From: Apostichopus californicus
Lineage: Eukaryota; Echinodermata; Holothuroidea; Aspidochirotida; Stichopodidae
Length of the DNA stretch: 64,000 nt
Direction of reading: 5' to 3'
NCBI GenBank assembly: GCA_020650975.1
Contig: JAIPMN010002149.1
Span: forward strand, 1-64,000
The number at the start of each line of letters is the position of its first letter. Within the stretch, counting starts at the first letter, position 1. The notes under the pieces are model-generated. The model made no database searches and had not been told where the DNA came from. It saw nothing but the letters and a program-made list of their open reading frames with translations. Both the position numbers and the translations under genes were made by a program. Shown piece after piece: positions 22,550 through 35,537 of the stretch.

Positions 22550-25500
22550 GTAAGTTTGCAATCAACATATCAGGTAGAAGTCCTTCTTGTCCAACATGTT
22601 TCACCTGTCCTAGCTCTCTGTTGGTTCTGCAGATTAATATTGAAAGTTTGCAGTTATGATTTGTATTTTGTTAGAGGCCATCTTGGGTGGATTGAATGAA
22701 AGGATAATACAGCCTACACTTCAATATCAGTCAGTGCTCTGTCATGATCGTGAAAAGTTTACGGTACAGATCGGTGAGTCATCTGTAACACAGCTGTGTT
22801 CCCGCCGAGACATGCCGTTCCCCCCATTAGCACTCACGTCAAATCGCAGGTCACCCAAACGTACCATTTGTTTATAGAGGTCCCCTCCAACTAAGGTTTA
22901 ACTAAGAATGGATGCCCTTTGCAGATATTGGAATGGCAGAGAAACTAACTAACCGCCACAGCCATGTTTGACGAGCGTCGAGTCTGGTCACAAAACGTGA
23001 CAGGCACAGACAGCTGTACCGGAATCCCAGGAAACTCTCGGCGGCGTTTTTATCCTCCACCCGTTTATGTGCACCATCCGTCCCTTCAGTCTTCTGATAA
23101 GAGATTTATCTTGTTGCATTCCCCTTGTCTCAAATGGAATGCCATCAGCAATTAAAGCATTGTGATGATGTTGTATATTTATCTACACGGGTTGCGTTGA
23201 CTCTTCATGGCTTCTGACATCGTCAATGGCCAGGACGTGTGTTATCGGTTTCTGGTTTGACGGGAATGGTCCGTCACATACCGACTGTTTTGAGTCCTGT
23301 CTTAAAAGTGACACACTTTTTTTTTTCATAGGGTCAGTTTGCCACATGACAGGCTTTCGTGACTTGTCAGTGCCCCCCCCCCACCCGACTAAATTTCTAC
23401 GTGGGATGAATCTGTAAAGATAGAAAACTTTAACTGTAGGAGGCCCGATAAATTTATTTAATATGCAAAGACCATCCCACAGTGTACAGGTCACTTAAAT
23501 ACTTAATATTTAACTGTTAATATATTTGGTGCTATTTTACTATAACTTGTTATTGTATGTAGCTAGATTTTTGTTCACCAAATGAGATTTTAGTTTAGGA
23601 AATGTTTCTAGTGGTTTCGTTTGACATCACAAACAATTTTGGTATCACTCTCAAGATGAGATAATTTTTCAGTTCTGTGAAGTTATCATAATTCAATGTC
23701 TGAATGGAAATTAAAAAGTCCTGTGAATTGCATAGCCATGAGACTTAATTAATGAATTGTATCAAACTCTGATTTTAACAAAACTGCTATAAAACATGGA
23801 TGGGAACTAATTTTACCTTTACGTGGGCTCAGTACCGAGACCAGACTACATTGGTTCAGAACTGAGACCAGACTACAATGTGGAATATCTGCCAAATGTT
23901 TAGGATGACCTGAGGTAATCTCAAAGTGCAGTTTGTGTTATTTTGTACTGGATGCCACAATTGCCCAGTTCAAGGGACGATGAACCACATTTCGAGTTAA
24001 TTATGGATCTGTGGTGTTGCTTCTTCAGGGTAAAAATAGAGAGGGCGAGAGAAAGACAAGTCCTGGGGTTTTACCGAAATGGATAAAAGTGTTCAATAAA
24101 AGACATTCCTTGTTACTTTATCAATGAATTTGAGTGTTTATACATGTACACTTGTTTTTGCAATGCCCAGGCCTTCAATGGTATTAAATGTCATACACAT
24201 GGATTTGTATCCCAGTTGCTATTTTCATGGTGCAGATATGAAGTCTGGAATGCATATTGTGGTGAAGACAAGGTTAACCAACCTTAAAGGCATATATGTG
24301 TGACCCACATATGTTATACACTGGTATATTGCCTGTGGCTAACATCATGGGACTGATGATGATACTGCCAAGCCGGGAGATGTAAATCTTCCAACATTTC
24401 CCTCATATTAAATTATTAACATGAGGGAAATATGACAGGCGGTGAAACTGTTTACAACTGGCGATTTTAAGACTTTGGTAACCATTGTTTGCCCAGAGAG
24501 ACTCTAGCTGAAGAAGCATGACTTTGATGACTTTTCCTTAAACTTAAGCCAGTAGCAAACACTGCCGTAAAAAGACAGTTTACTAATATGAGCAAAGAGA
24601 ATGACTGATATTTTGGTTCATTCATGGAGGTGAATGCAAAAATTGTGCTTGAAAAATTATGAGTTATGGACTTAACAGTCATTCCCAAATCACTGTTTAT
24701 TCAACTTCCAGGAATGGAAAGTTTGAGAGAATATCCAGAAACTGCAAGGAAAACAAATACATGACACATGTTCAGAGATGGACATGAAATTAGTTTAGTG
24801 CATCCACAATCTTTGTAAATGAGTAGTATGAACAAAGAACACATCGCTAAGGGAAATTGTCTGAATACAAAATTTGCCGAACAACAAAACCAAAGAATCC
24901 CAAAACAGATGGATTCAATATACGACATTTTTTGTAAAACGTGTCATATCGTGTACTTATATGTACAGTATAGGGAAAGAGACTAAACCACATGGCCACA
25001 TATAAAAACCACATATATAAACCATATATAAAATTTAGTTCCTTAAATTTATGGTGTTTATCCTCATATTTTAGTGCTTTTGGCCTGCTTTCAAAGTCAT
25101 TCATGCTTCTTGTCCTCAGTTCACACAGTCCAATCAAGTGAGCTACAGTAGATCAGTTCAGAGAAGTTTGAGGTACAGTACAGTACAGCAACTAGGAATA
25201 TTACCAAGGGAGCAATGCATATCAAAACATATGGTGGACAGACCTTGGCCTTGTCAAAATGAATATCCTAGGTGCTTTATTTTGAACATTATGAGGTCAC
25301 ATGTCAGTAATAATAATGCCTTCAATGTGAACCCCCCCCCCCTCAAATCATTCCCTCAAACAAGGAAGGCAAGGTAAATAACCTGAACTATGTGAACAAA
25401 GTCACATGTATGTAACACTGACCATAAGTTCACTCATCTCCGGAAGTATTGGCATCGCAATCTTCCATCTTCTGATTGGCTGAATCTGTGAGCTATGTCG

Positions 25501-26743
25501 GGAATGGAAGACATGGTCTTCTGGCAGAATCTGTGCAAATGCTGCATTTGAATTAAAAGAAGCTTTGTCCTAAGTTTACAATTAAAGTGATATGTGATTC
25601 TTAATTAAAATTAATTAGCACAGTTCTTCCTGAGCAATTAAATTGAACTAATGAAAGTTGCGGTCTCTTTGCAGTATTAAAAGGAGGCAAGTCTGCCCAC
25701 TTTATAGTCCCAAGACACAGTTTTGAAATTGGCTTCATATTTTTTTGGTTCACTAAGATATAATACATGTAAATTGCATGTCGATACGACAACGTAACAA
25801 TAATGTGGGTGTCTGGGGGGTCAAGGACTATTTGGGTCCCCTGATGTGAGTGACTTGGGGCCTCATGTTCCGGGGCTCCCCCCACCCCTTAACCACCTGT
25901 CGTTTCACCGCTATATAGATAAGAGGTAAGCAAGCAATCTGCAATATATCTTCAGTATGAAGCAGTAGTAGTAGGTATAAAGCATGTGTACTAGCACATA
26001 TATGCATTTCAAATCTTGCATTCATCTTCTTACAGACCAGCGCTGTAATATCAAATCCTGTATCCGTGGACAAACCAAATTTTAAATTTGTTAATTGTTT
26101 CGTGAAAGGGTTAATTCTTGAGGTTAAATGTATTGAAGGGAATTAATTGAAAACTGAAAGGAGGGAATAAGGCCATCAGGATTTGTGCGTGTCTATAACG
26201 GAATGCTGAAGGGGGCTTAAAATCCTACCGTTATTTCTGGGATACCTCTTTGGCTCTCTTTACTCCCAGTTTAGAATAAAGTTTCAGCGTACCCAGTTGG
26301 TGACCAAAATATCAAAGAGTCTTGGATCGAAACACGCCTGTATGTAATATTTTTAGCGTTCTTTGTCTCTGACCAACTTGCCAAAATCCAGAATGAGAAC
26401 CATATTTTTTTCTGGTAAAAGTAGGTCACAGTGGTTTGCTTGAAACAGTCAAATTTAGAGTGAATAGTATAGTTCCAGCGATCGGGGAGCATGGTAGACC
26501 CAATTATTCCAGGAACGGGGAACATTTGTCGGCAAGGGCTTTTGATTCAGCTGGCACTAGGCAGTGAACATTCACAGTGCTCGGTTTTGTAACAGATTGC
26601 TTTCTGCAATGTATAAGGTTTCAAGGTTGTTGGGCCCTGCATGGATGGCAAATCTTGGTTGTTTTAAAATTTACAAGTCTCTGTGTATGGCTGTACAGTA
26701 GTTGTAGAAACAAATTACAGACAAAATTGGATAATTAAATTGT

Positions 26744-26955
26744 GGAGTGATAGCTCAGTGGTTATCGCCGGTGCCTTTCAATCATAAGGTCCCAAGTTTG
26801 AGTCACTCCAAGATTAATGTATGTCATCCAGTTACAGAGTTGTTGAAAATTGACAATTCATAATCATGGACATAAAATATGAATGTAAGAGACTGACTTC
26901 GGTCAGCTTGCAGTGATGGCTTCTTCGCGAGTTCCTGCTGACAGGAGGATCTTAA
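26744..26955 (+). mobile_element. tRNA-derived SINE with structured body
   Basis: The head (26744-26810) is tRNA-like. It has GGAGTGA at the start and TCACTCC at 26803-26809 (a perfect 7-bp acceptor-like pairing), an A-box TAGCTCAGTGG (26751-26761) and a B-box-like GTTTGAGTCA (26796-26805). At 67 nt it is short and its T-arm is degenerate, so it is not a working tRNA. The body (about 26811-26955) holds two small hairpins: CTGAC-TTCG-GTCAG (26893-26906) and TCCTG-CTGA-CAGGA (26933-26946). It ends in the adjacent tetranucleotide repeat, as many SINEs do. RNA polymerase III would read it from the plus strand; mobilisation would need a partner LINE. The family is not identified. Confidence 0.55.
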
Positions 26956-27056
26956 ATACATACATACATACATACATACATACATACATACATACATACA
27001 TACATACATACATACATACATACATACATACATACATACATACATACATACATACA
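26956..27056. repeat. (CATA)n microsatellite, about 25 units
   Basis: A pure ATAC/CATA tetranucleotide repeat of about 100 bp lies directly after the SINE body and probably arose from its tail. It gives open frames in several phases on both strands, which are artefacts. Confidence 0.97.
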
Positions 27057-30000
27057 AACAAATTAAACTGGAGTGTCAGTACCTCGAGGAGTTGAAAAAC
27101 AATACATTTGATCACAAATTTCAATGTATAATTAGATGGTTTGTCAGACTTCTCCTTTTAAAATGTTTCAAATGTTAAGAAAAGAAGCTAGAATTATCCT
27201 TAGATCTAGTGTTTAAATCTCCACCTGTGCAAATGGAGCGGAACTGCCAAGAAAGGCGAATAATTTAAATGTAAACAAAGCGAACATTTGACTATCAAAG
27301 TTTGAAGATTGCTGTTCTTGTTCAGCTGTCTTCCGATGGTTCGGTGATTGGAATCTCAAATGTCTGGTTACAATCTATGACTAATTACAGTTTAGTATCT
27401 TATCAAGCTCTCATGATGATAAATACTTGACGAAAAGGTATTGAGTCGTCAAAATTTGAAATATACCATCCTGTCTGGTATATTCGTTCACAAGTAAGTA
27501 AATTTTCCCTTTTCACTTGATCACTTTTTTAAATTAGCCCATCACCGGAGTGGAACCCGATACGGAGAGCATTTAATTAAAATAATTACAACTACCTACG
27601 ATAGCGTAAAAGTTGCCTTTGCTTTTAAACCATTCGGGGAATTAGTCACTGCGGCTGCCTTTGTCATGGTAATCCCCCAAAATTTGAAATATGAAAAATG
27701 TCTCATTTTTGGTGGTTATCTTTTTAACCTTTAAAAGCAACTATCACGTTTCACCCGTTTCTTCGTTTGTGCTCTTACGAATCGATATCTTATAAATTCT
27801 GCTGATTATAAATGACGGCTATAGAGTTGGAACCAGTCTCTCAGTTCAATAGATTTAACTCTCATTCATTATTCATAAATTTCTAGACAATTTGTGATAT
27901 TTCACGCTAATAGATTTTGCGATGTCTTCTCTGTTGCACAATGTGCTAATTACTCTATTATAGATTCAGATCTATGTAAAATCACATCCTGTTCAGTCCA
28001 AAAATTTCTACTCAGGTTTAACTTTCACTGTATATTATTTATTCGATTCTTTACGCGTGTCAAGCTCGTCATCCGTACATCGTTTAAACCGCAAGAAACA
28101 ACCTTATGTCACTCAAATTTTAACCCAGTCATGCAATTTCAAGACTTTGCATTATCGAGAGGAGGGAAATTGCTTGTAGTTGTTGCATTCGATCCGTTCA
28201 ATATTTTTGACTCTTTTTTTTTTTCTTTTTTTTTTTGAAAGAAAAAATAAAAGACGAAAAAAAATAGCTCAAATAAATTCATCTGGGCTTGGCCTTCCTG
28301 CTCTGATTCAGTGATTGGAGTTGTGTCTGTTGACACAGATTCTTTTGTAAGGCAGACAGATAGAGAGATAGAGTGAAAGAGAGAGAGAGAGGCAGCTCAG
28401 TTTACATCTGGTGAACTTAAGTGATGATCTCAGAACAGTAAATGGATGTCAGATATGGTCAAGTTGGAAATTATCGGGATGTGGAGAGGTTGGAAATGGA
28501 TGGGAGACTTCGAAATGCATTTTATGGGTAGTCGCAGCATTAATGTTGACAAGACGGGGGGGGGGGGATGCTGCCGACCGCATGTTTTGGAGACGAGTCG
28601 GTTTCAGGTTACCTGTAAATTAACAAAGAGTAGATGAGGAAGAGAAACGGATCTGAGAGCTATGATGAAGTGAAAAGTTGATTGGTTGAGTCAGGGAAAC
28701 CCAGGCATGGAGAAGCTATATTACGTTAAGATCCTACTGGGGATGGTTTAATATATCCGAACACTTTGGGAATCGATGGCTGATGATGAATAAAATGAAG
28801 CCCAAAAAATATCATGTTCACAAACACAGTAAATTATCTGTGCTAGGCTTTATTGAGTGTATCAGATTGAACAAGATGAAAATTTGGGCCAAGAATTTGT
28901 TGGCAATAATTGGATTGTTTTTTCTTACCTGAAGAGTTTATATGTATTAAACATGTCATAGAGGTTACAAATTTATGTTAAGAAACATTGAACCGACTTA
29001 ACACACATTATCTACTGTGTATGGCACATGCTGTTGAAAAAGGTTTTGTTGAGAGAGCTTTCCTTTATAGTTATTCAGGTTTTCTCAAATGTTTATTAAT
29101 TTTTTTTAAAGTAATTTGTGTAACCAATGCCCCAGTTTGAATACATACACCTAAGAGTGATTGTGGAAGTTGAAGAAGTACTGTCATCAATTTGTATTTA
29201 GTACCTTGTGTACCAATGTGTGCGAGGAAGTTCTTAAGCAAGGAACTCGGCAGTTGCCATCTAGGGTTTTATTTTAATGCGTAAGTGGTCACTGGTCAAT
29301 TAGGGTTGGACAGAGCCAATTCTTCATTCTAACATTAGACATTACATTACAAGGATGTAATGTATGTTAACTACCTCCCCCTCCTAAAAGTTAAACACTG
29401 AAAATGAAACAAGAGGGTTTACGAAAGGAAAAAGAGAAATAAATGTCACAACCTTAATCCACTCTAACTTTAATAGGCAAAGGGTGCTATTGCATACATT
29501 GACAAGCTTTGTTGAAAAGCGGCAGTCATCAATGCCGATTAAAGAGCGGACTATCGCTCATATAAAAGGCCACGTGAGGGAGGCCGGTTGCAATAAGGGA
29601 GGGCCACACACAAAAAAAAATTACAGCCCAAATTCCAGACTCTGTGGGAACAGTATTCTGTCAATATTTACTGGTGTTAGAAGTGTAAATAAGATAAACC
29701 AATTGTCTAGCCTTAGAATTGGACCAAACTCTTTTACTAGATGGTGTAAAGCCTTTGTGCTCAAACATAGAGTTGAAAGGCAGTAGGCAGGTAATGCCTT
29801 TATAATGGGTTCTGTAAGTAGGTGAGACAGCTCTAGTGTATAATCCCTGTTTCCTTTAAAAATATTCTTGCAGTTCATTTCCTCTGCTGAATATCACAGA
29901 GTGCAATTCTAGGTTAGCTGTTTATTGGTTAGATAAGATCATATAACCCCCCTCTGCCAGTACAGAGAGCCAGGTGATACAAGCAAAATTTTCTTCTTAA

Positions 30001-33000
30001 TGTATTTTCTTTCTTTTGATGAAGGTTCAAGTTTTTGCTCTACATTCCGTAAAAGTACATGAGAAATGAAAAAGAAAAGAGGTAAATACCCATTAAGATT
30101 GTTCATAGCAGAAGATGTTAAGCTTGTGGGAATCTTGAAAAACTGTGCTATGTCCCACCCTAAAATATGGATGGAGCTCTGGACACCACAAATAAAGGGA
30201 AGACGAAGGGGGGGGGGGGGGCGGGATGCAGCGAGGTGATTGGTCCAGAGACATTTGTAGAGCTAGAGAGAGCAAGAACAGTGCATTTCATCCCACTGTG
30301 TGCAACAAAGGCTGTACTGAAGGGTCGAACTATGATTGTGGTGCAAATTAGTGGAATTATAGGATTGTATATGTGTATATATGTCCAGAAAATGCTTAAT
30401 ACATGATTATATTGCGTATAAAGTTCACTTCTTGGAAGGGTAAATTATTGAAACGAATATTTTCATTGACATCCAAGGTCATCAATATTGGCAAAAATAT
30501 GCTGGAAACATGCAAAAAGAAAGACAAAAAAAAGAAAGAAAAAATTGAAATTTAGTCTACTTTTTTCTAAATTTAGTAATCCTTCACCTTGCACCTTTTC
30601 GGAAAGATAGGCATTGTGCGTATAAAATTAACAGGTTGTACAAAACTTGATATACAATGTGTATGGAGCATGTTTTAAGTGAATTAATGAAGGAATCTTA
30701 AAATTAAATCACCCAAAAGAAAATAGACAAGAGAACCTCCCCTACCCCCCTAAAAAAATGAATAAAGAAAAAAAGAAAAGGAGTTTACACTGTGTAATAC
30801 CTGGTATATAAATAATACTTGATTTAAATTATATAGATTTATTAATTGATAACATAGAACTCAGTTGTCTACACATTCCGATGTGACTGTCCATGGAAAG
30901 AAAACTCCTGTTTACTGTACATCGTGGAATGCCCACTGCAAACTGTTTACAACCATTTAAAGTAGGGTTAGTTTTACTTCCTGTAAAATTATCCTCAGAC
31001 AATAGCAGATGCACTGATTGGTGACATGGTCGGTCAATGAATAATAGCTGCTAAAACATCTTGTCCCTGTCGGTGACTATGCCAAGTGGTCAGTCGGCTC
31101 ATTTTATCAGCAGGACATCAATTCTTCTCTCAAATGACAATGGGGACGTTTGCCAGTCTGTGAAAGTGATCGAGAAGTATTAAAGTCTTGAATCTTTTTT
31201 GTTGAACTGTCGAGAGGGAAATAGTGATTTCTTTAGGTATAATGGCCAGGGCTGTGAATAACACCATTCAATGATGAGTGGGTCACTACAGGTATGACCT
31301 TGTTTAGCCCACTGTCTGTGTTTGCCCCCAAATCCCTCTCACTTATCTATAGACCTATCTGCTGATAATTGCTACTATACCAAGTGACATTATTTGCCTG
31401 GCCCCGTCAATGATCTCTCCCCCCAGTGATGGCCTCAAATTAAGGAAGATTTAGCTTGTTTTGATGTGTTGCATTAGTACTCATGTAATAATGAGAAACA
31501 TCGTGGCTTTGGTAGAGTTAAGTTCCCATTAAAGCCGTTATTCCGGTGGTTCGGTCTGTTTCTCACCTACTGCTCACGAAATAAGCTGCAGATATAGGCA
31601 TGTTTTGAATGTATCTCGGTGGTATTACTGTTGATGATTTCTGAGGAACTACAAGTTCTTTCGCTGATGAAATTATGTCTTTCTTAGGCCCTGTTTCTCT
31701 GTTATGAAACTTGTTATTTGCCTTTCATCTGGATTGCTTAGAGATTTCCTTCTTCCCTCCCCCCCCCCCCCTTGCTTATTCTTTGTCCTTTTCTTCTGTT
31801 CCCTTCCCGCTTCTTCACCTTCCCATCTTCCTCCTGCATTTTCCCTCCACAGTATATACTTTGACTAAGCTTATATCTCATACAGTACATTACACTATGC
31901 TTATCTCCTACAATATTAGCTACAGTATTCTAACCACTAGTATGATATAGGTGTAGGCTTCTCTCTGCCATACAGGTGTTGGTTTCTGATTTACTAAAAG
32001 AATATATTTTATAGTCTAGAGGGTCTAACTATGTACATGAAGTTTGGGAATAAACGATTTTACCAGATTTACTAGTCATTGTCTAGAACTTAACCTCTTT
32101 TGTACTACTTTTTGTGTCCAAAAGGATAACAAAATGATTTATATCATCTGGATATTAAAAACAAGGAATATTAAAAAACAAGGTATTCTTATATATCTTA
32201 TAATATATCCAGCCAACCCATGGTCTTCTAAAGACCATTCAGTTTCAGGAAATGGGTGGGGCTGATTTACTACCCAATTAAAGTAAAAGGGTAGCAGAGA
32301 GGTGAAACCGGTTAAAATTCCACATTTTTTATGATCCCAGGTATTAAAATTTTAAAGTTTAATCGTTGGCACTTTCATTACCCTGATGATTAACTACGCT
32401 GCATAGTTCACCTTAAAATACAGTGCACGCATGCTGCAGATTTTTGATTTTGACTGAAAACAAGTAAGCTCTACTTGGAGACATATTTTAAATAAGATGT
32501 GTACATAGATCTGTAGCTCAGGCTTAGTAATTCCAGTAAGGGGACTTTACTCAAGAGTAAAAAGATCTGGTATGAAATTTTCGAAGTAAACAGACATAAA
32601 ATAAAATTGCACTAAATTAATGGTTTGTTCTGCTTTGCAATATATATATGTGAGTCATTGATACATGTATGTCTCAAGAGTTAGGAAATTAAAAGCAATT
32701 TTGAGGAGAGAAGTTTTAACACCAAGAATTGAAGAATGGTGATGAATCATCGGTGTAGAACGGTGTAGGTAGACTTTTAGAAAGATTAAAAGGTATCAAA
32801 TGCTTCCTAACTGGTAATAATTTATTGCCAACAAAGTTCTGTCAGTCCTCTGAGCTACTATTTCATGTGATTGCTTAAAATAACAGACTTGCAAACATAA
32901 AAATTTGTTGTCAAGTGACATTACTCCAGGATGCTAGAAGTGAAGAAATTTGTTTCCCCTCCCAAATGCTGAATTAACTCAGTATTGTTATGAACCTTCA

Positions 33001-33251
33001 GAACAAACAAATGGCTGTTGAAACAAATGTATGCATGAGAAAAGAAAGCAAAGAGTGGTGCTGTAATGTTAAGAATATAAATTAGCATCATTGTTAAAGC
33101 GCAAAAAGGAAAGACTTTATTAAATGTCTACGTGCACTCCTAACACAGAGGGCGACGTTGCTCTCGTTATCGCAAGCACCGTATACGTTATTACAGTACT
33201 ACAGTAATTGAGGGCGAGGAATGAATGTCATCGCTTAAGCTTGTTCATCCT

Positions 33252-33279
33252 GGATAAGCTGATGACTCAGCTGGGATAA
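33252..33279. promoter_or_regulatory. GATA / MARE (NF-E2, Nrf/Maf) / GATA motif cluster
   Basis: GGATAA at 33252-33257 and GGATAA at 33274-33279 flank GCTGATGACTCAGC (33258-33271). On the other strand the centre reads GCTGAGTCATCAGC, the NF-E2/MARE consensus GCTGAGTCA with an almost palindromic second half. The stretch around it (about 33130-33720) has more CpG than nearby intron DNA. A bZIP site between two GATA sites is a known enhancer arrangement (for example the globin control region). Enhancer function here is inference. Confidence 0.4.
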
Positions 33280-35490
33280 CAAAGAGGTACCAAGTGACCA
33301 GTTTTTCTATGTTAATTGTTAAATTTGATCTCTTTAAAGCATTTATAACTGGTTTGAGACTGATGATGACTTTATGATTGCTCTTTCCGTTAATTGGAAC
33401 ATTCCTCTTTGCACCTGGCAAGCAAAGATTCTAAATCCACTCTGATAGGACTCTTGTGTTGGTATAAGGTGAATGATCACCGGGAATAATCGAGAGTTAA
33501 TAACGTGTGCAACAACGGGCGGTTGAAACTGTAAGAATGCTTGGCATTTTACCACCGCCCGCCGCCCCGGCTGATAGCGACACCAAAGTCAACGATGAGT
33601 AAGCCTCTGTATGCAGCCGATGTGTGGACGGATGATTGGATATGAATGGTAATTGTTGCAGTACTCGTGCTGCGCCAAGATTCCTGGACAATACCCCAAA
33701 ATATTCCAATTTGATTGAAGGGGGAACAATGTGTGAAAATATATATTGGACATTATTGGAAGTGAATACAAAACAAAGTGAATAGTTTAGTAGATAACTA
33801 TAGCTTAGCTGCTTTTGATTTTTGGTCTTATAGCAAGGTAGAAGAATCAATAAGCTGCCGTAACTGTTTTTAAAAGAACAGCACATATCAAGAATCTGTG
33901 ACTCACTCACAAGCTATTAATATTCTTTGGGACTTGACTTGCAACAGTCTCATCATGGCCCAACTCTGAAAAGTTGTCTGCATTATAATATGCACTTCTC
34001 TCTCCCTCCCGTAAATCTTCCTTCCATTTCCCCACCTTTACTTTTACCAGTACCAGCCACAGCCATTTCCACCTCCCATCCCATGTCACTAGATATATAG
34101 ATCAATACAGTAGTTCCATGCTTTAGTGTTGATAAATAATCAAATTATCTAAGTTACTTGTTATATAGGACGTTCTACTACCTTGATGATGATGGCTCCC
34201 TGGATCTACCCCAGGTGTTACAGTGTACAGTACGCACATGTACATGATTGATGCTATAACGACATTTACATACTTTGACTTCACATTGATATATCTTTTT
34301 ACAATTTGGCCTGCCATAAAAGTATCCAGAGACTTTCTGTGTATTGTGGAAGGAGAAGAAGAAGAAACAGATTTATGATTGATGTTATCATCACAAAGCA
34401 CACAAGAGCAAGAATGTCAGCGAGGAGTGAGTGTGTTTCTTCATTCTGTGAAACATTCTTGGTATCTGTGACTCTGAAAGCTTATCATCACTCTGCCCCT
34501 CTGATATACACACACAGGCTCTCCCCTCTGATATACATACACACAGGCTAACGAGCTCACCAGCAGCAAATCACAGGCTGCAATTCTTGTGATGCAGTAG
34601 CCTGTACATAAAACCACAAATAGCCATGAACCTTCCATATCTTTCACTGCCCCTATTATAAATTATACTGTAGTGACCCATTAATAGCATTCCTAAGCTT
34701 TCATTTTCTTGTTGTTGATTCATTGGTATAGATCCATGTTGAGACTTTTAAAGCAGCTGCTTGCTCTCTGTAAATTAATTCTAACATCATCCGGCCACGT
34801 AGTAAATTTCATGTCATTTCTCTGCTGTTCATCACTGACACTGTATATAGGTTATACACACAAATAACATATTAACATAGTAAAACATTAGAGTGCATAT
34901 ATGGTGAGAAAATGGTATTTTCGAAAATGCGCTGTTTTATTAGTATAGCACATCTTTTAGTTTCTCTGAATAATGGCTGCAGTAGTAACTCGACCATCTC
35001 TCTGTATGCATAGATCCATAACTGCACATATATGTATATATATCGAACGGATGAACCTGTAAATAACTTTCTTTTACATAATTTAACATTATAACCATCT
35101 GGGTAGAAATGTACTATGTAATTCTCATCAAATGCAAAAGGTAAAATCTTATCATTTCATGCTATATAATTTGGATAAGTTTGATTTGCATGTATCTACT
35201 AGACATTTCATCATTTATCTTTCACACTGTTAACTGCTGGATTCATGTAGAGAGCTATTCTGTGACTCTGCTGTGTGTTTTCTGTTTTAAGTCCTATGAG
35301 TATAGTGCTGGACATACTGAGTATAGTCATAATGTTGGATATGTTTATCTTACCAGTTCAGCTAGTGTATTGGGTTTATCTGTACAGTGCTTCTAATACA
35401 TTGTGAAGTCGGCTCTCTTGAATTCATCCCGACACCTTTGGCCCCCAATCTTGGTCACATTCTTGGTGCTTCTTTCCAGATACCTCTTTG

Positions 35491-35537
35491 TACAATTTCC
35501 ACGGTTACGTTTTTTGGTACAATTTCCACGGTTACGT
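35491..35537. repeat. Short tandem duplication, 27-bp period
   Basis: TACAATTTCCACGGTTACGT occurs at 35491-35510 and again at 35518-35537, separated by 7 T-rich bases. It is a small local duplication. Confidence 0.9.

Noticed and set aside
23215-23262. VNGQDV-like translation, possible exon 4 of the PDZRN gene
   Set aside because: There is no acceptor directly before it and the frame stops after eight further codons, with no PDZ-like continuation.
26744-26810. Functional tRNA gene
   Set aside because: Only 67 nt long, with a disrupted T-arm and an eight-base anticodon loop, and it continues into a SINE-like body and simple-repeat tail.
26824-27124. Frames made of repeated MYVC or THTYI units
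   Set aside because: They are translations of the (CATA)n microsatellite.
33497-33910. Minus-strand frame of 137 codons
   Set aside because: No recognisable domain or codon bias; it crosses an intronic CpG-rich stretch and is explained by chance.
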